DNA from: Rhodoferax sp. GW822-FHT02A01
GTDB taxonomy: Bacteria > Pseudomonadota > Gammaproteobacteria > Burkholderiales > Burkholderiaceae_C
DNA: 64,000 nt
Assembly: GCF_038784515.1 (NCBI RefSeq)
Contig: NZ_CP152376.1
Coordinates: forward strand, 5,084,001-5,148,000
Direction of reading: 5' to 3'
The notes under the pieces were generated by a model. That model worked only from the letters and a program-made list of their open reading frames with translations. It ran no database searches and was not told where the DNA came from. Made by a program: the position numbers and the translations under genes. Below, one piece after another: positions 35,286 through 43,471 of the stretch (positions are counted from its first letter, which is position 1; each line of letters opens with the position of its first letter).

Positions 35286-35310
35286 CACCTCGTTGGTGCA
35301 CCCAGAGGTG
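35286..35310 (+). promoter_or_regulatory. Leader hairpin upstream of aapJ
   Basis: CACCTC (35286-35291) pairs with GAGGTG (35305-35310), enclosing a smaller GGTGCACC palindrome. It lies about 38 nt before the aapJ ATG and upstream of the GGAG ribosome binding site at 35335-35338. It could stabilise the mRNA 5' end or be an operator. The gap 35142-35348 is otherwise AT-rich with weak promoter-like elements. Confidence 0.35.
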
Positions 35311-35348
35311 CCGCGTCGAAACATTAGTCAACACAGGAGTATTACTAC

Positions 35349-36383
35349 ATGACTATGAAATCACTGAAGATCGTTGCTGCCATTGTGGCCACCATGGGTA
35401 CTTTGGTTGCCAGCCCGGCGTTTGCCGGCAAGACCCTGGACGCCATCAAGGCGCGCGGGCAAGTGATTTGCGGCGTAAACACCGGTCTGGCTGGTTTCGG
35501 TGCTGCTGATTCTGGTGGCAAGTGGACCGGTCTCGATGTGGATATCTGCCGCGCGGTGGCTGCAGCCACCCTGGGAGACGGCGAAAAGGTGAAGTACGTC
35601 CCGCTGAATGCACAGGCCCGCTTCACCGCGCTGCAATCCGGCGAAGTTGACATCCTGTCGCGCAACACCACATTCACCCTGACCCGCGATGCGTCCCTGG
35701 GCCTGAGCCAGACAGCCGTGACTTACTACGATGGCCAGGGCTTCATGGTTACGGTCAAGAGCAAGATCAAGAGTGCCAAACAGCTTAAGGGCCAAACCGT
35801 TTGCGTGCAGTCCGGCACCACGACCGAGAAGAATCTGACCGACTTCTCCAAGGCCTCCGGCCTGGGCATCAAGCCTGTGGTGTTTGAAAAACTGGAAGCT
35901 GCGGAGGGCGCCTATTTCTCCGGTCGTTGCGTGGCTTATACAACCGACGCATCCGGCTTGGCGTCTACCCGCAACAAGGTTGCCAAGAATCCCGCCGACC
36001 ATGTGATCTTGCCGGACCTGATCTCCAAAGAGCCCCTGGGTCCCATGGTGCGCCGTGGCGATGACGAGTGGACCGCTATTGTCAAATGGACCATCTACGG
36101 TCTGCTGGAAGCCGAAGAATACGGTGTGACCGCAGCCAACGTGGATGAACAAAAGGCCAACAGCAAAGACCCCATCGTGGGCCGCTTGCTTGGATCCACT
36201 GAAGACACCGGCAAGCTGCTGGGTCTCGACAAGGAATGGCTGGCACGTGCCATCAAGACCACGGGCAACTACGGTGAAATATTCGAACGCAACGTAGGTC
36301 CCAAATCGGCCCTGCAATTACCGCGTGGCCTGAACAACCTGTGGAACAAGGGCGGCGTCCAGTACGCACCACCCTTGCGCTAA
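35349..36383 (+). CDS. aapJ: General L-amino acid ABC transporter, periplasmic binding protein AapJ
   Basis: Periplasmic receptor of the broad-range amino-acid importer, 344 residues with a signal peptide cleaved near PAFA/GKTL. GQVICGVNTGLAGFG, GLDVDICRAVAAAT, ARFTALQSGEVDIL and ARAIKTTGNYGEIFERN are hallmarks of AapJ/BztA proteins. It is the first gene of aapJQMP. A GC-rich hairpin with a T-rich tail follows its stop (36427-36471), the usual way of making the binding protein more abundant than the membrane parts. Starts at ATG 35349; an in-frame ATG at 35355 is too far from the ribosome binding site. Confidence 0.95.
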   Translation: MTMKSLKIVAAIVATMGTLVASPAFAGKTLDAIKARGQVICGVNTGLAGFGAADSGGKWTGLDVDICRAVAAATLGDGEKVKYVPLNAQARFTALQSGEVDILSRNTTFTLTRDASLGLSQTAVTYYDGQGFMVTVKSKIKSAKQLKGQTVCVQSGTTTEKNLTDFSKASGLGIKPVVFEKLEAAEGAYFSGRCVAYTTDASGLASTRNKVAKNPADHVILPDLISKEPLGPMVRRGDDEWTAIVKWTIYGLLEAEEYGVTAANVDEQKANSKDPIVGRLLGSTEDTGKLLGLDKEWLARAIKTTGNYGEIFERNVGPKSALQLPRGLNNLWNKGGVQYAPPLR

Positions 36384-36426
36384 TTCACCCACACGCACAG
36401 GGCCAGCGGCCTTGGCATATCCCCGG

Positions 36427-36471
36427 GGGGCAGAAACACACCTGTGACTCTGCCCCTTTGTCTTTGTATTT
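36427..36471 (+). terminator. Hairpin with T-rich tail between aapJ and aapQ (partial terminator)
   Basis: GGGGCAGA (36427-36434) pairs with TCTGCCCC (36449-36456) over a 14-base loop that contains CACA/TGTG, followed by TTTGTCTTTGTATTT. It is a plausible attenuating terminator or 3'-end stabiliser after the binding-protein gene. Confidence 0.6.
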
Positions 36472-36494
36472 GGATCCGCCCTTTACAACAACCC

Positions 36495-37670
36495 ATGTCC
36501 ACTTCCCACAAACCACCCAAACAGCCCTGGTCCTGGCGTAGTCAGGCATTCCGCGGCCTGATCTACCAGTTGGTCACCGTGGCAGTCATCGTCGCTGTGG
36601 TGCTCTACCTGGCACACAACACCAAAGTCAACATGAATGCCCGCGGCATCCAGAGCGGCTGGGACTTCATGCTGGGCGGCGCCGGCTTTGACATCGGCGA
36701 GAGCCTGTTCGCCTATGACTCCGCCGACCCGTACTGGAAGGCCTACCTCATCGGCTTTTCCAACACGCTCAGGGTTGCCATCCTGGGCATCATCCTGACC
36801 ACCATTCTGGGTACGCTAATCGGCGTGGGGCGCTTCTCCCGCAATGCGCTGGTACGTGGCATTTGCGTGTGCTACGTGGAGTTCTTCCGCAACATTCCGG
36901 TACTGCTGCAGTTGCTCATGTGGTATCTGATGTTTACCGAAGTGCTACCCGAATCCGCTGAGCCGCTGGTGCTGGGACCGCTTTACTTGAGCAAGGGCGG
37001 CCTGAATTTTCCGGTTCCGGTATGGGGTACGGGCCAGTTGTATGCGGTCATCGGCATGGCAGTGGCGATTGTGGTTGCGTTGTTCTACCGAAGTTATGCC
37101 ATCCGGTCGTTTGAGAAGACCGGTGTGCCCAAGAGCCTGTTCTGGGTGCCCGTAGGTATCGTCATCGGCTTTGGCGTGGTGGGCTGGATCGTAGGCGGTG
37201 CGCCCATGGAGTTCAACATGCCGGTCAAGGGCGAATTCGCCATTGAAAATGGCGGCGCCCTCACCCCGGAATTCCTGTCTGTGCTGCTGGGGTTGACCGT
37301 CTATACGGCGGCCTTTGTGGCAGAGGTGGTGCGCGGAGGCATCCAGTCGGTGGCCTTGGGCCAGTCGGAAGCAGCGGCAGCATTGGGTCTGAGCCGCGGC
37401 CAGACCATGCGACTGGTGACGCTGCCGCAGGCACTGCGCGTGATCATCCCACCGGTAACCAACCAGTTCCTCAACCTGACCAAGAACTCCTCCCTGGCGG
37501 TGGCCATTGGCTATCCGGATGTGGTGTCCATTTCCAACACGGCCATCAACCAGACCGGGCGGGCGGTGGAATGCATTGCCGTGATCATGCTGGTGTACTT
37601 GAGCACCTCGCTGTTCACATCCATCAGCATGAACTGGTACAACAACCGTTCGGCCATCAGGGAACGCTAG
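36495..37670 (+). CDS. aapQ: General L-amino acid ABC transporter permease AapQ
   Basis: First membrane subunit, 391 residues. A long N-terminal region covers TM helices near 15-40 and 90-120. The HisM-type permease core ends in the EAA loop around EAAAALGLSRGQTMRLVTLPQAL, whose GLS-x-G-x-x and LPQA elements contact the ATPase. The ATG at 36495 (MSTSHKPPKQPWSW) is preferred; an upstream GTG lies inside the hairpin. A 9-nt gap separates it from aapM. Length matches rhizobial AapQ (about 400). Confidence 0.94.
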   Translation: MSTSHKPPKQPWSWRSQAFRGLIYQLVTVAVIVAVVLYLAHNTKVNMNARGIQSGWDFMLGGAGFDIGESLFAYDSADPYWKAYLIGFSNTLRVAILGIILTTILGTLIGVGRFSRNALVRGICVCYVEFFRNIPVLLQLLMWYLMFTEVLPESAEPLVLGPLYLSKGGLNFPVPVWGTGQLYAVIGMAVAIVVALFYRSYAIRSFEKTGVPKSLFWVPVGIVIGFGVVGWIVGGAPMEFNMPVKGEFAIENGGALTPEFLSVLLGLTVYTAAFVAEVVRGGIQSVALGQSEAAAALGLSRGQTMRLVTLPQALRVIIPPVTNQFLNLTKNSSLAVAIGYPDVVSISNTAINQTGRAVECIAVIMLVYLSTSLFTSISMNWYNNRSAIRER

Positions 37671-37679
37671 GGGCTCGCC

Positions 37680-38780
37680 ATGACTGCAACCATTTTTCAA
37701 CCTATTGCACCACGCCCCGCCCCGGTCAAGACCGAGGGGCTGGCCGCCTGGATCAAATTCAACCTGTTTGCCAACCTGCCCACGTCGATAGGCACCATCA
37801 TCATCGGTCTAGTACTGCTGGCCATCGTGCCCCGCTTCATCAACTGGGCCTTCATCAACGCCGTCTGGGCCAAGGACTACGATGCCTGCCACGCGGCCGC
37901 AGGGGCCTGCTGGGGCGTGGTGGCAGAGAAGTACCGCATCATCATCTTCGGCCGTTATCCGTTTGAAGAACAATGGCGACCACTGGTATCCGCGCTGGCG
38001 CTTCTGGGACTGCTGGTGGCCAGTTGCATGCGCGCGTTCTGGAAACCCTGGCTGGCGGCGCTGTGGATTGGCGTGCTGGCCTTCTTCTTCACGGTGATGT
38101 ATGGCGGCGTTCTGGGCCTCTCACGTGTGGATACGGACCGCTGGGGTGGCTTGCCGCTGACGCTGTTGCTGGCATCCCTGTCGATGTCCATGGCCTTCCC
38201 GATTGCGCTGGTGATCGCGCTGGGCCGCCGCTCCAAGCTGCCCGCCATCCGCAGCGTGTGCACCATCTATGTGGAGCTGATTCGCGGCGTGCCGCTGATC
38301 TCGGTGCTGTTCATGGCGTCGTTCATGTTCCCCCTGCTCATGCCGCAAGGCTTCAGCATTGATGTGCTGGTGCGGGTGCTGGCCGGCATTACCCTGTTTG
38401 CCGCGGCCTACATGGCCGAAGTGATACGCGGTGGCCTGCAGGCGGTGCCCAAGGGGCAGGTGGAGGCCGCGGCCACACTGGGCCTGAGCTACTGGCAGAC
38501 GCAGCGCAAAATCGTGTTGCCCCAGGCGCTGGCCATGGTGGTGCCCGGCGTCATGAACAACTTCATTTCCACCTTCAAGGACACCTCGCTGGTCACCATC
38601 GTGAGCCTGTATGAGCTTACCGGCGCCATGAGCATGGCGCTGAACTCGGATGCCAACTGGCGACCATTCAAGATCGAGGGCTACCTCTTCATCGCCCTGA
38701 TCTATTTCATTTTCTGCTTCTCCATGTCGCGCTACAGCATCTGGATTGAAAAGCAGGTCAACAAAAGCAAGCTGCGCTAA
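37680..38780 (+). CDS. aapM: General L-amino acid ABC transporter permease AapM
   Basis: Second membrane subunit of the heteromeric permease, 366 residues. It has an extended N-terminus (Pro-rich, then TM helices with a CHAAAGACWG loop). The permease core includes YVELIRGVPLISVLFMASF and the EAA loop EAAATLGLSYWQTQRKIVLPQA. A good ribosome binding site (AGGGG) precedes the ATG. It is 9 nt upstream of aapP. The order J-Q-M-P is the canonical aap/bzt order. Confidence 0.94.
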   Translation: MTATIFQPIAPRPAPVKTEGLAAWIKFNLFANLPTSIGTIIIGLVLLAIVPRFINWAFINAVWAKDYDACHAAAGACWGVVAEKYRIIIFGRYPFEEQWRPLVSALALLGLLVASCMRAFWKPWLAALWIGVLAFFFTVMYGGVLGLSRVDTDRWGGLPLTLLLASLSMSMAFPIALVIALGRRSKLPAIRSVCTIYVELIRGVPLISVLFMASFMFPLLMPQGFSIDVLVRVLAGITLFAAAYMAEVIRGGLQAVPKGQVEAAATLGLSYWQTQRKIVLPQALAMVVPGVMNNFISTFKDTSLVTIVSLYELTGAMSMALNSDANWRPFKIEGYLFIALIYFIFCFSMSRYSIWIEKQVNKSKLR

Positions 38781-38789
38781 GGATTCACC

Positions 38790-39533
38790 ATGTCAGAACA
38801 CATCATTACCTTCGACAAAGTCAACAAATGGTATGGCAACAGTTTTCACGTGCTGCGTGACATCGACCTGCAGGTCAAGACCGGCGAGCGCATCGTGGTT
38901 TGCGGCCCATCGGGCTCAGGCAAGTCGACCCTGATCCGCTGCATCAACCGCCTGGAAGAGCACCAGCAAGGCCACCTCACCGTGGACGGTGTGGAGCTCA
39001 CTGACGACGTCAAGGCCATTGACGATGTGCGCAAGAAAGTCGGCATGGTGTTCCAGCAGTTCAACCTGTTCCCCCATCTCACCGTGCTGGAAAACCTCAC
39101 GCTGTCCCCGATGTGGGTAGGCAAGATGCCCAAGAAGGAAGCCGAAGAACGCGCCATGGCGCAACTGGAACGCGTGCGCATTGCCAACCAGGCCAGCAAG
39201 TACCCGCTGCAGCTCTCGGGTGGCCAGCAGCAGCGTGTGGCGATTGCCCGCGCGCTGTGCCTCAAGCCCAAGATCATGCTGTTTGACGAGCCCACGTCGG
39301 CGCTGGACCCGGAGATGATCAAGGAAGTGCTGGACGTGATGATCGAGATGGCCAACCAGGGCATCACCATGCTATGCGTCACACACGAAATGGGCTTTGC
39401 CAAAGCCGTGGCCGACCGTGTGATCTTCATGGACCAGGGCCAGATCGTGGAGCAGAACAACCCGCACGACTTCTTCAACAACCCGCAGAGCGACCGCAGC
39501 CGGGACTTTCTCTCCAAGATTTTGGGGCACTGA
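38790..39533 (+). CDS. aapP: General L-amino acid ABC transporter ATP-binding protein AapP
   Basis: Cytoplasmic ATPase, 247 residues, of the polar amino-acid class. Walker [15 protein letters not shown]-loop [16 protein letters not shown], signature [15 protein letters not shown], Walker [15 protein letters not shown] and H-loop VTHE are all intact. It ends the operon; a stem-loop at 39566-39591 follows. Confidence 0.95.
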   Translation: MSEHIITFDKVNKWYGNSFHVLRDIDLQVKTGERIVVCGPSGSGKSTLIRCINRLEEHQQGHLTVDGVELTDDVKAIDDVRKKVGMVFQQFNLFPHLTVLENLTLSPMWVGKMPKKEAEERAMAQLERVRIANQASKYPLQLSGGQQQRVAIARALCLKPKIMLFDEPTSALDPEMIKEVLDVMIEMANQGITMLCVTHEMGFAKAVADRVIFMDQGQIVEQNNPHDFFNNPQSDRSRDFLSKILGH

Positions 39534-39565
39534 TTCAACGCTTGCGCTTTAACTGCGCCAATCTT

Positions 39566-39591
39566 GCCCTTACCCCCGTCTGGGTAAGGGC
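39566..39591 (+). terminator. Stem-loop after aapP
   Basis: Ten-base-pair perfect stem GCCCTTACCC / GGGTAAGGGC with a six-base loop, 33 nt after the aapP stop. There is no T-run, so it is either a Rho-assisted terminator or a 3'-end stabiliser. Confidence 0.5.
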
Positions 39592-39694
39592 GGGGCAGTG
39601 GGAACTTACAAACAGCGCCACAGGGAAGACATCGCAAAGGAGAAGAAAAACCTCTCCATGGCGTGCCCCAATCAATCTGAGTTAAATTCCCCGC

Positions 39695-40213
39695 ATGTTG
39701 TCTTCCGTCCGGCCCCAAAAGGCCAAGCCCCCTACTTTTTCCAAAGCCGAGTTCCGTACCGCCCTGGGCATGTTTGCCACGGGCGTCACAGTAGTAACCG
39801 GACGTGCCCCTGACGGCAGTCTGGTGGGGCTGACGGCCAATTCGTTCAATTCGGTCTCGATGTCACCTCCGCTGGTGCTTTGGAGCCTGTCGCAAACGGC
39901 GGGCTCCATGGCAGCCTTCAGCACCGGGTCGCACTATGCCATCAACATCCTGAGTGCGGACCAGCAGGAACTGGCGCGCCAGTTCGCCGCAAAAGATGTA
40001 GACCGCTTTGCCGGTGTGAAGTACCACCTGGGCGCTGCCGGTGCGCCCCTGATCGAAGGCGCGGCAGCCACGTTTGAATGCTTCAACCGCAGCCGCTATG
40101 AAGAAGGCGATCACGTGATCTTTGTAGGCGAGGTGGAGCGTTGCACGACGCTGGCCGGTGCATCTCCCCTGCTCTATCACGGCGGCAAGTTCTACGCGGA
40201 GCACCCGCTGTAA
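39695..40213 (+). CDS. Flavin reductase-domain (FMN-binding split barrel) protein
   Basis: 172-residue flavin reductase-like protein. ALGMFATGVTVVTG at the N-terminus, GLTANSFNSVSMSPPLVLWSL (FMN-binding), HYAINILSADQQELARQFA and the C-terminal PLLYHGGKFY are all family marks. Such proteins supply reduced FMN/FAD to two-component monooxygenases. No oxygenase component is adjacent, so its partner is unknown. It may have its own promoter after the aap stem-loop, and it converges on the ABC ATPase gene at 40238. Confidence 0.88.
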   Translation: MLSSVRPQKAKPPTFSKAEFRTALGMFATGVTVVTGRAPDGSLVGLTANSFNSVSMSPPLVLWSLSQTAGSMAAFSTGSHYAINILSADQQELARQFAAKDVDRFAGVKYHLGAAGAPLIEGAAATFECFNRSRYEEGDHVIFVGEVERCTTLAGASPLLYHGGKFYAEHPL

Positions 40214-40237
40214 GCGAGCGGCCTAGCAAGGGCGTAG

Positions 40238-41056
40238 TCACCGACGCACTTCGCGCTGGAAGATTTCCAGGCTCAGTTTCTTCATGCCCACAAAGCTGGG
40301 TTCACTCAATGTGGCCAGCGTACGCGGACGCGGATCGTCGTACTTGAGTATCTCGGCCACCTGGGTCGGTCGTTTGGTCAGCAGCAGCACTTCGTCGGCC
40401 AGATACACCGCCTCCTCCAAATCATGCGACACCAGCAGCATGGTGGTGCCGGTCTGCATGAAGACCTCTTGCAATTTCTCCCGTATGAATAGCGTCATCT
40501 CGAAGTCCAGTGCGGAGAAAGGCTCGTCCAGAAACAGCACCTCGGGCTTGGGAGCCAAGGCCCGCATGATGGAAGCGGTCTGCTGCTGTCCACCGGACAG
40601 TTCGTATGGGTAACGGTTCAGATCGAACTTGACATCGAAGGACGCCACCAGTTCGGCCATGCGCCTATCCACTTCCGCCTTGGGTTTGCCTTCGAGTTTG
40701 AGCGGATAGGCGATGTTGTCGATGGTGCGCATCCAGGGGAACAGGGCCTCGCGGTAGTTCTGGAAGACGTAGCCGATCTTGGTGTCCTTCAGGCTTTTGC
40801 CATCGAAAAGAATTTCGCCGGAGTCCATGGGGATCAAGCCCGCGATCATGTTGATGAGCGTGCTCTTGCCGCAGCCGTTGGGCCCGAAGACCGAAACGAT
40901 CTTGTGCTTTGGAATGTTCAGATCGAAGTTTTCATACAGCGGCCAGCCGGCAAAATACTTGGTCAGGCCGCGAATCGTGATGTGGGTTCCGGCGGGTCCG
41001 GGTTGGAAGGGTGGCGTGGGCACATCGGCGACCACGGCTGCGTTGAGAACTTCCAT
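40238..41056 (-). CDS. NitT/TauT-type ABC transporter ATP-binding protein
   Basis: 272-residue ATPase of the nitrate/sulfonate/taurine/pyrimidine class. Walker A is GPNGCGKSTLINM, the Q-loop is VFQNYREALFPWM, and the signature LSGGQQQTASIMRAL has QTAS where most have QRVA. Walker B LFLDEPFSALD and H-loop VSHDLEEA follow. It is the third gene of a minus-strand operon after the permease (3-nt gap) and binding protein. The substrate cannot be assigned from the ATPase. Confidence 0.9.
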   Translation of the reverse strand: MEVLNAAVVADVPTPPFQPGPAGTHITIRGLTKYFAGWPLYENFDLNIPKHKIVSVFGPNGCGKSTLINMIAGLIPMDSGEILFDGKSLKDTKIGYVFQNYREALFPWMRTIDNIAYPLKLEGKPKAEVDRRMAELVASFDVKFDLNRYPYELSGGQQQTASIMRALAPKPEVLFLDEPFSALDFEMTLFIREKLQEVFMQTGTTMLLVSHDLEEAVYLADEVLLLTKRPTQVAEILKYDDPRPRTLATLSEPSFVGMKKLSLEIFQREVRR

Positions 41057-41059
41057 GGC

Positions 41060-41839
41060 TTACCTTCCGCTCCAGTGCACGATCTTGCGTTCTGCAACCA
41101 AGAACAAAATATTCAGGGCGTATCCCAGGGCCCCCGCGGCCAGAATGGCAGCGTACATGCTCTTGACGTTGAGCACCTGCTGCGCATCGATGATGCGGTG
41201 GCCCAGCCCCGAGTCGGAACCAATGAACATCTCGGCAACAATGACAATCACCAGCGCCATCGACACTGCCGAGCGCAGGCCTACGAAAGACGGCTGCAGG
41301 CTCTCCCATATCAGCACATCCTTGAATACCTGCCAGCGCGAGGCGCCCATGACCTTGGCTGCCATGACGCGCTGTTTGCGTGCATTGATGACGCCGTATG
41401 CGCTGTTGAACACCACGATGAGCAGCGCACCAAATGCCGCAATCGCCACTTTGTTGACGTCGGATACGCCAAATATCAGGAGGAACAGCGGGATCAATGC
41501 GGAAGACGGCGTTGAACGAAAGAAGTCGATGAGGAACTCCACGCTGCGGTAAGCCTTCTCGTTGCTTCCCAGCAAGACGCCCAGCGGCATGCCGACCACC
41601 GCCGCGATCAAAAAAGCTTCCAGTGTTCGCATGACGGTCACACCAAAGTCGGCCAGCAGCGGTCCGCCCGCCAACCCCGTCACCATGGTGGAAATCGTGG
41701 CAAAGGGACTGGGCAGCAGGATGGCCTTGATGAGTCCGAAGCGCACCACCAGGTCCCAGATGATGAACAACAAAATTGGACCGATGAAGGGAATGAACCC
41801 TTCCCATTTGGAAGGCTTGGGCAATATCCGGGTGGACAT
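41060..41839 (-). CDS. NitT/TauT-type ABC transporter permease
   Basis: 259-residue inner-membrane permease with six predicted helices. The EAA-like loop reads AAKVMGASRWQVFKDVLIWESLQP, and the C-terminal VIVAEMFIGSDSGLGHRI is characteristic of the SsuC/TauC class. Two nucleotides separate it from the binding-protein gene and three from the ATPase gene, so all three are one transcript. Confidence 0.9.
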   Translation of the reverse strand: MSTRILPKPSKWEGFIPFIGPILLFIIWDLVVRFGLIKAILLPSPFATISTMVTGLAGGPLLADFGVTVMRTLEAFLIAAVVGMPLGVLLGSNEKAYRSVEFLIDFFRSTPSSALIPLFLLIFGVSDVNKVAIAAFGALLIVVFNSAYGVINARKQRVMAAKVMGASRWQVFKDVLIWESLQPSFVGLRSAVSMALVIVIVAEMFIGSDSGLGHRIIDAQQVLNVKSMYAAILAAGALGYALNILFLVAERKIVHWSGR

Positions 41840-41841
41840 GA

Positions 41842-42861
41842 TCAGGCCTTGTAAAGCAGACCTTCGACCGCGACCTTTCGCTCGAAGATTCCCTTCTCCG
41901 TAAACAGGTCGTAGAACTTCTGGAAGTAGGCCACATCTGCTGGTTTGAACTCGTTGTAGAGCATGTAGGAGGCCAGCGGCACCTCGCTGGTGAGCGGGCC
42001 TTCGATGGCGGTGTAGCCTTTCATGTATTGGCGCGCCTCATCCGGTTTGGTGCGCACCAATTCAATGCCGCGTGCATAGGCTGCGATGTATTTCTTGGCC
42101 ACGTCCGGGCTCTTCTTGATGAACTCCGAAGTCAGGCTGGCCGATCCGCCATGCCAGGGAGCCATGGGGTCGCCCAGGATGTAGTGGGCCACGACGCCGG
42201 CTTCAATCACCCGCGTGGTGCCATTCATGCGCCCCACCGTACCAGTGGGCTCCAGCGTGTAGCAGGCGTCCACCTGGCCGGCAACCAGCGCTGCCACATG
42301 CTGTCCTATGGGCAGCTCCATGACCGTCGCACCCGTTGCACCGGCGCGCTCCAGCATGGTCTTGCACAGGGTCACATTCTGGATGCCGGGACCGGACGCG
42401 ACTTTCTTGCCCTTGAGTTCGGACACGGCCTTGACCGGGCTGTCCTTGGGTACGATGAACTCGTCCAGCACATGCTTGGCATTGCTCGGGTTGGTGGCAA
42501 AGATCTTGAACAGGCCTGGCTGCGCAATTTCTCCAATAGCCAGGTTGGCCGAACCGGTTCCGTTGGAGCTGCCATCGCTGCGACCGGACAGCATGGCCTC
42601 CATCACCTGCTGCGCACCTGCAAATTTGAGTGCCTCCACATCCAGCCCGGCCTCTTTGAAGTAGCCCTTTTCAATCGCAGCAAAGAAGGGCAGCCCCGCT
42701 GCCACCGGCCAGAAGCCGATGCGCAGCTTGACGCCTTGCGCCCGCACGATGGCAGGCATACCGAGGGCGCCCAATGCGCCTGCGGTCGCCGCGGTCTTGA
42801 GCAGTTTGCGTCTGGAGGTATCCGCGTGAAGGTATTGCTGCGTACCGTTGGCGTGTGACAT
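41842..42861 (-). CDS. NitT/TauT-type ABC transporter substrate-binding protein (Tat-exported)
   Basis: 339-residue periplasmic binding protein. The N-terminus holds SRRKLLKTAATAGALG, a twin-arginine-type signal, cleaved near VRAQ/GVK. The mature part has the NMT1/THI5-like or SsuA-like pattern: IGFWPVAAGLPFFAAIEKGYFKEAG and VEALKFAGAQQVMEAML. The ligand is not identifiable; relatives bind sulfonates, pyrimidine precursors or aromatic acids. It leads the operon. A 20-bp palindrome lies about 150-170 bp upstream. Confidence 0.9.
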   Translation of the reverse strand: MSHANGTQQYLHADTSRRKLLKTAATAGALGALGMPAIVRAQGVKLRIGFWPVAAGLPFFAAIEKGYFKEAGLDVEALKFAGAQQVMEAMLSGRSDGSSNGTGSANLAIGEIAQPGLFKIFATNPSNAKHVLDEFIVPKDSPVKAVSELKGKKVASGPGIQNVTLCKTMLERAGATGATVMELPIGQHVAALVAGQVDACYTLEPTGTVGRMNGTTRVIEAGVVAHYILGDPMAPWHGGSASLTSEFIKKSPDVAKKYIAAYARGIELVRTKPDEARQYMKGYTAIEGPLTSEVPLASYMLYNEFKPADVAYFQKFYDLFTEKGIFERKVAVEGLLYKA

Positions 42862-43010
42862 GAAGAACTCCTACAGTTTGACGATGAGACCGTTAACACA
42901 GAGGGAGTTCGGGTTACATGCACCCTGACGCAACGCTATGGCAGCGCAATCCGGGATCACCGGCGTTGCATTGTCTGGTTGCTCACACAAAGGCACCATT
43001 TTTGAACACC

Positions 43011-43030
43011 CCTTCTTGTATCCAAGAAGG
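43011..43030. promoter_or_regulatory. 20-bp palindrome between ABC operon and receiver gene
   Basis: CCTTCTTG-TATC-CAAGAAGG, eight perfect base pairs per arm. It is 31 nt past the stop of the receiver gene and 150-169 nt upstream of the binding-protein ATG. There is no T-run, so a terminator is possible but not clear. The centre resembles the TTGTATACAA sites of some GntR/FCD regulators, so an operator for the ABC operon is the alternative. Confidence 0.45.
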
Positions 43031-43060
43031 AATGCAAACTACGTGCCAAATTGCCTTTGC

Positions 43061-43471
43061 CTAACGCCTGGACAGCACGCGCGTGATTTCCGCCTGCAGC
43101 CGATCCAGGTCCAGCGGCTTGCACAGATAGCCATCGGCTCCTGCCTTCTGGTAGCGCAAGGCCTCGCCCGGCTCATCGTGGGAGGTTGCCATGATGATGG
43201 GTAGGTGAGCACCCGTCACGGCCTCCTGCGCACGTATGGCCGCCAGCGCTTCCAGCCCATCCATGACAGGCATCATGACGTCCATCAGCACCACGTCCAC
43301 CTTCATCTTGGACAGGCACTTGAGCGCCTTCTCGCCATCCTTCACCACCATGCCGGTATGGCCGAGCTGGGTCAGCAAACCCACCACCACACGCTGGTTG
43401 ATGATGTTGTCCTCGGCCACCAGTACCTTCAAGGAGCGGGGCGCAACGGTGTGCGGGTTGGGCAGGGTCAT
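43061..43471 (-). CDS. Single-domain response regulator (receiver)
   Basis: 136-residue CheY-like receiver. KVLVAEDNIINQ supplies the acidic pocket, and Asp64 in VLMDVMMPVMDG is the phosphorylation site. The switch Thr/Ser is in IMATSHDE, and the Lys is in LCKPLDLD. It has no output domain. Its ATG overlaps the stop of the giant hybrid kinase gene by 4 nt, so it is made with the kinase and is the likely end point of its phosphorelay. Confidence 0.93.
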   Translation of the reverse strand: MTLPNPHTVAPRSLKVLVAEDNIINQRVVVGLLTQLGHTGMVVKDGEKALKCLSKMKVDVVLMDVMMPVMDGLEALAAIRAQEAVTGAHLPIIMATSHDEPGEALRYQKAGADGYLCKPLDLDRLQAEITRVLSRR

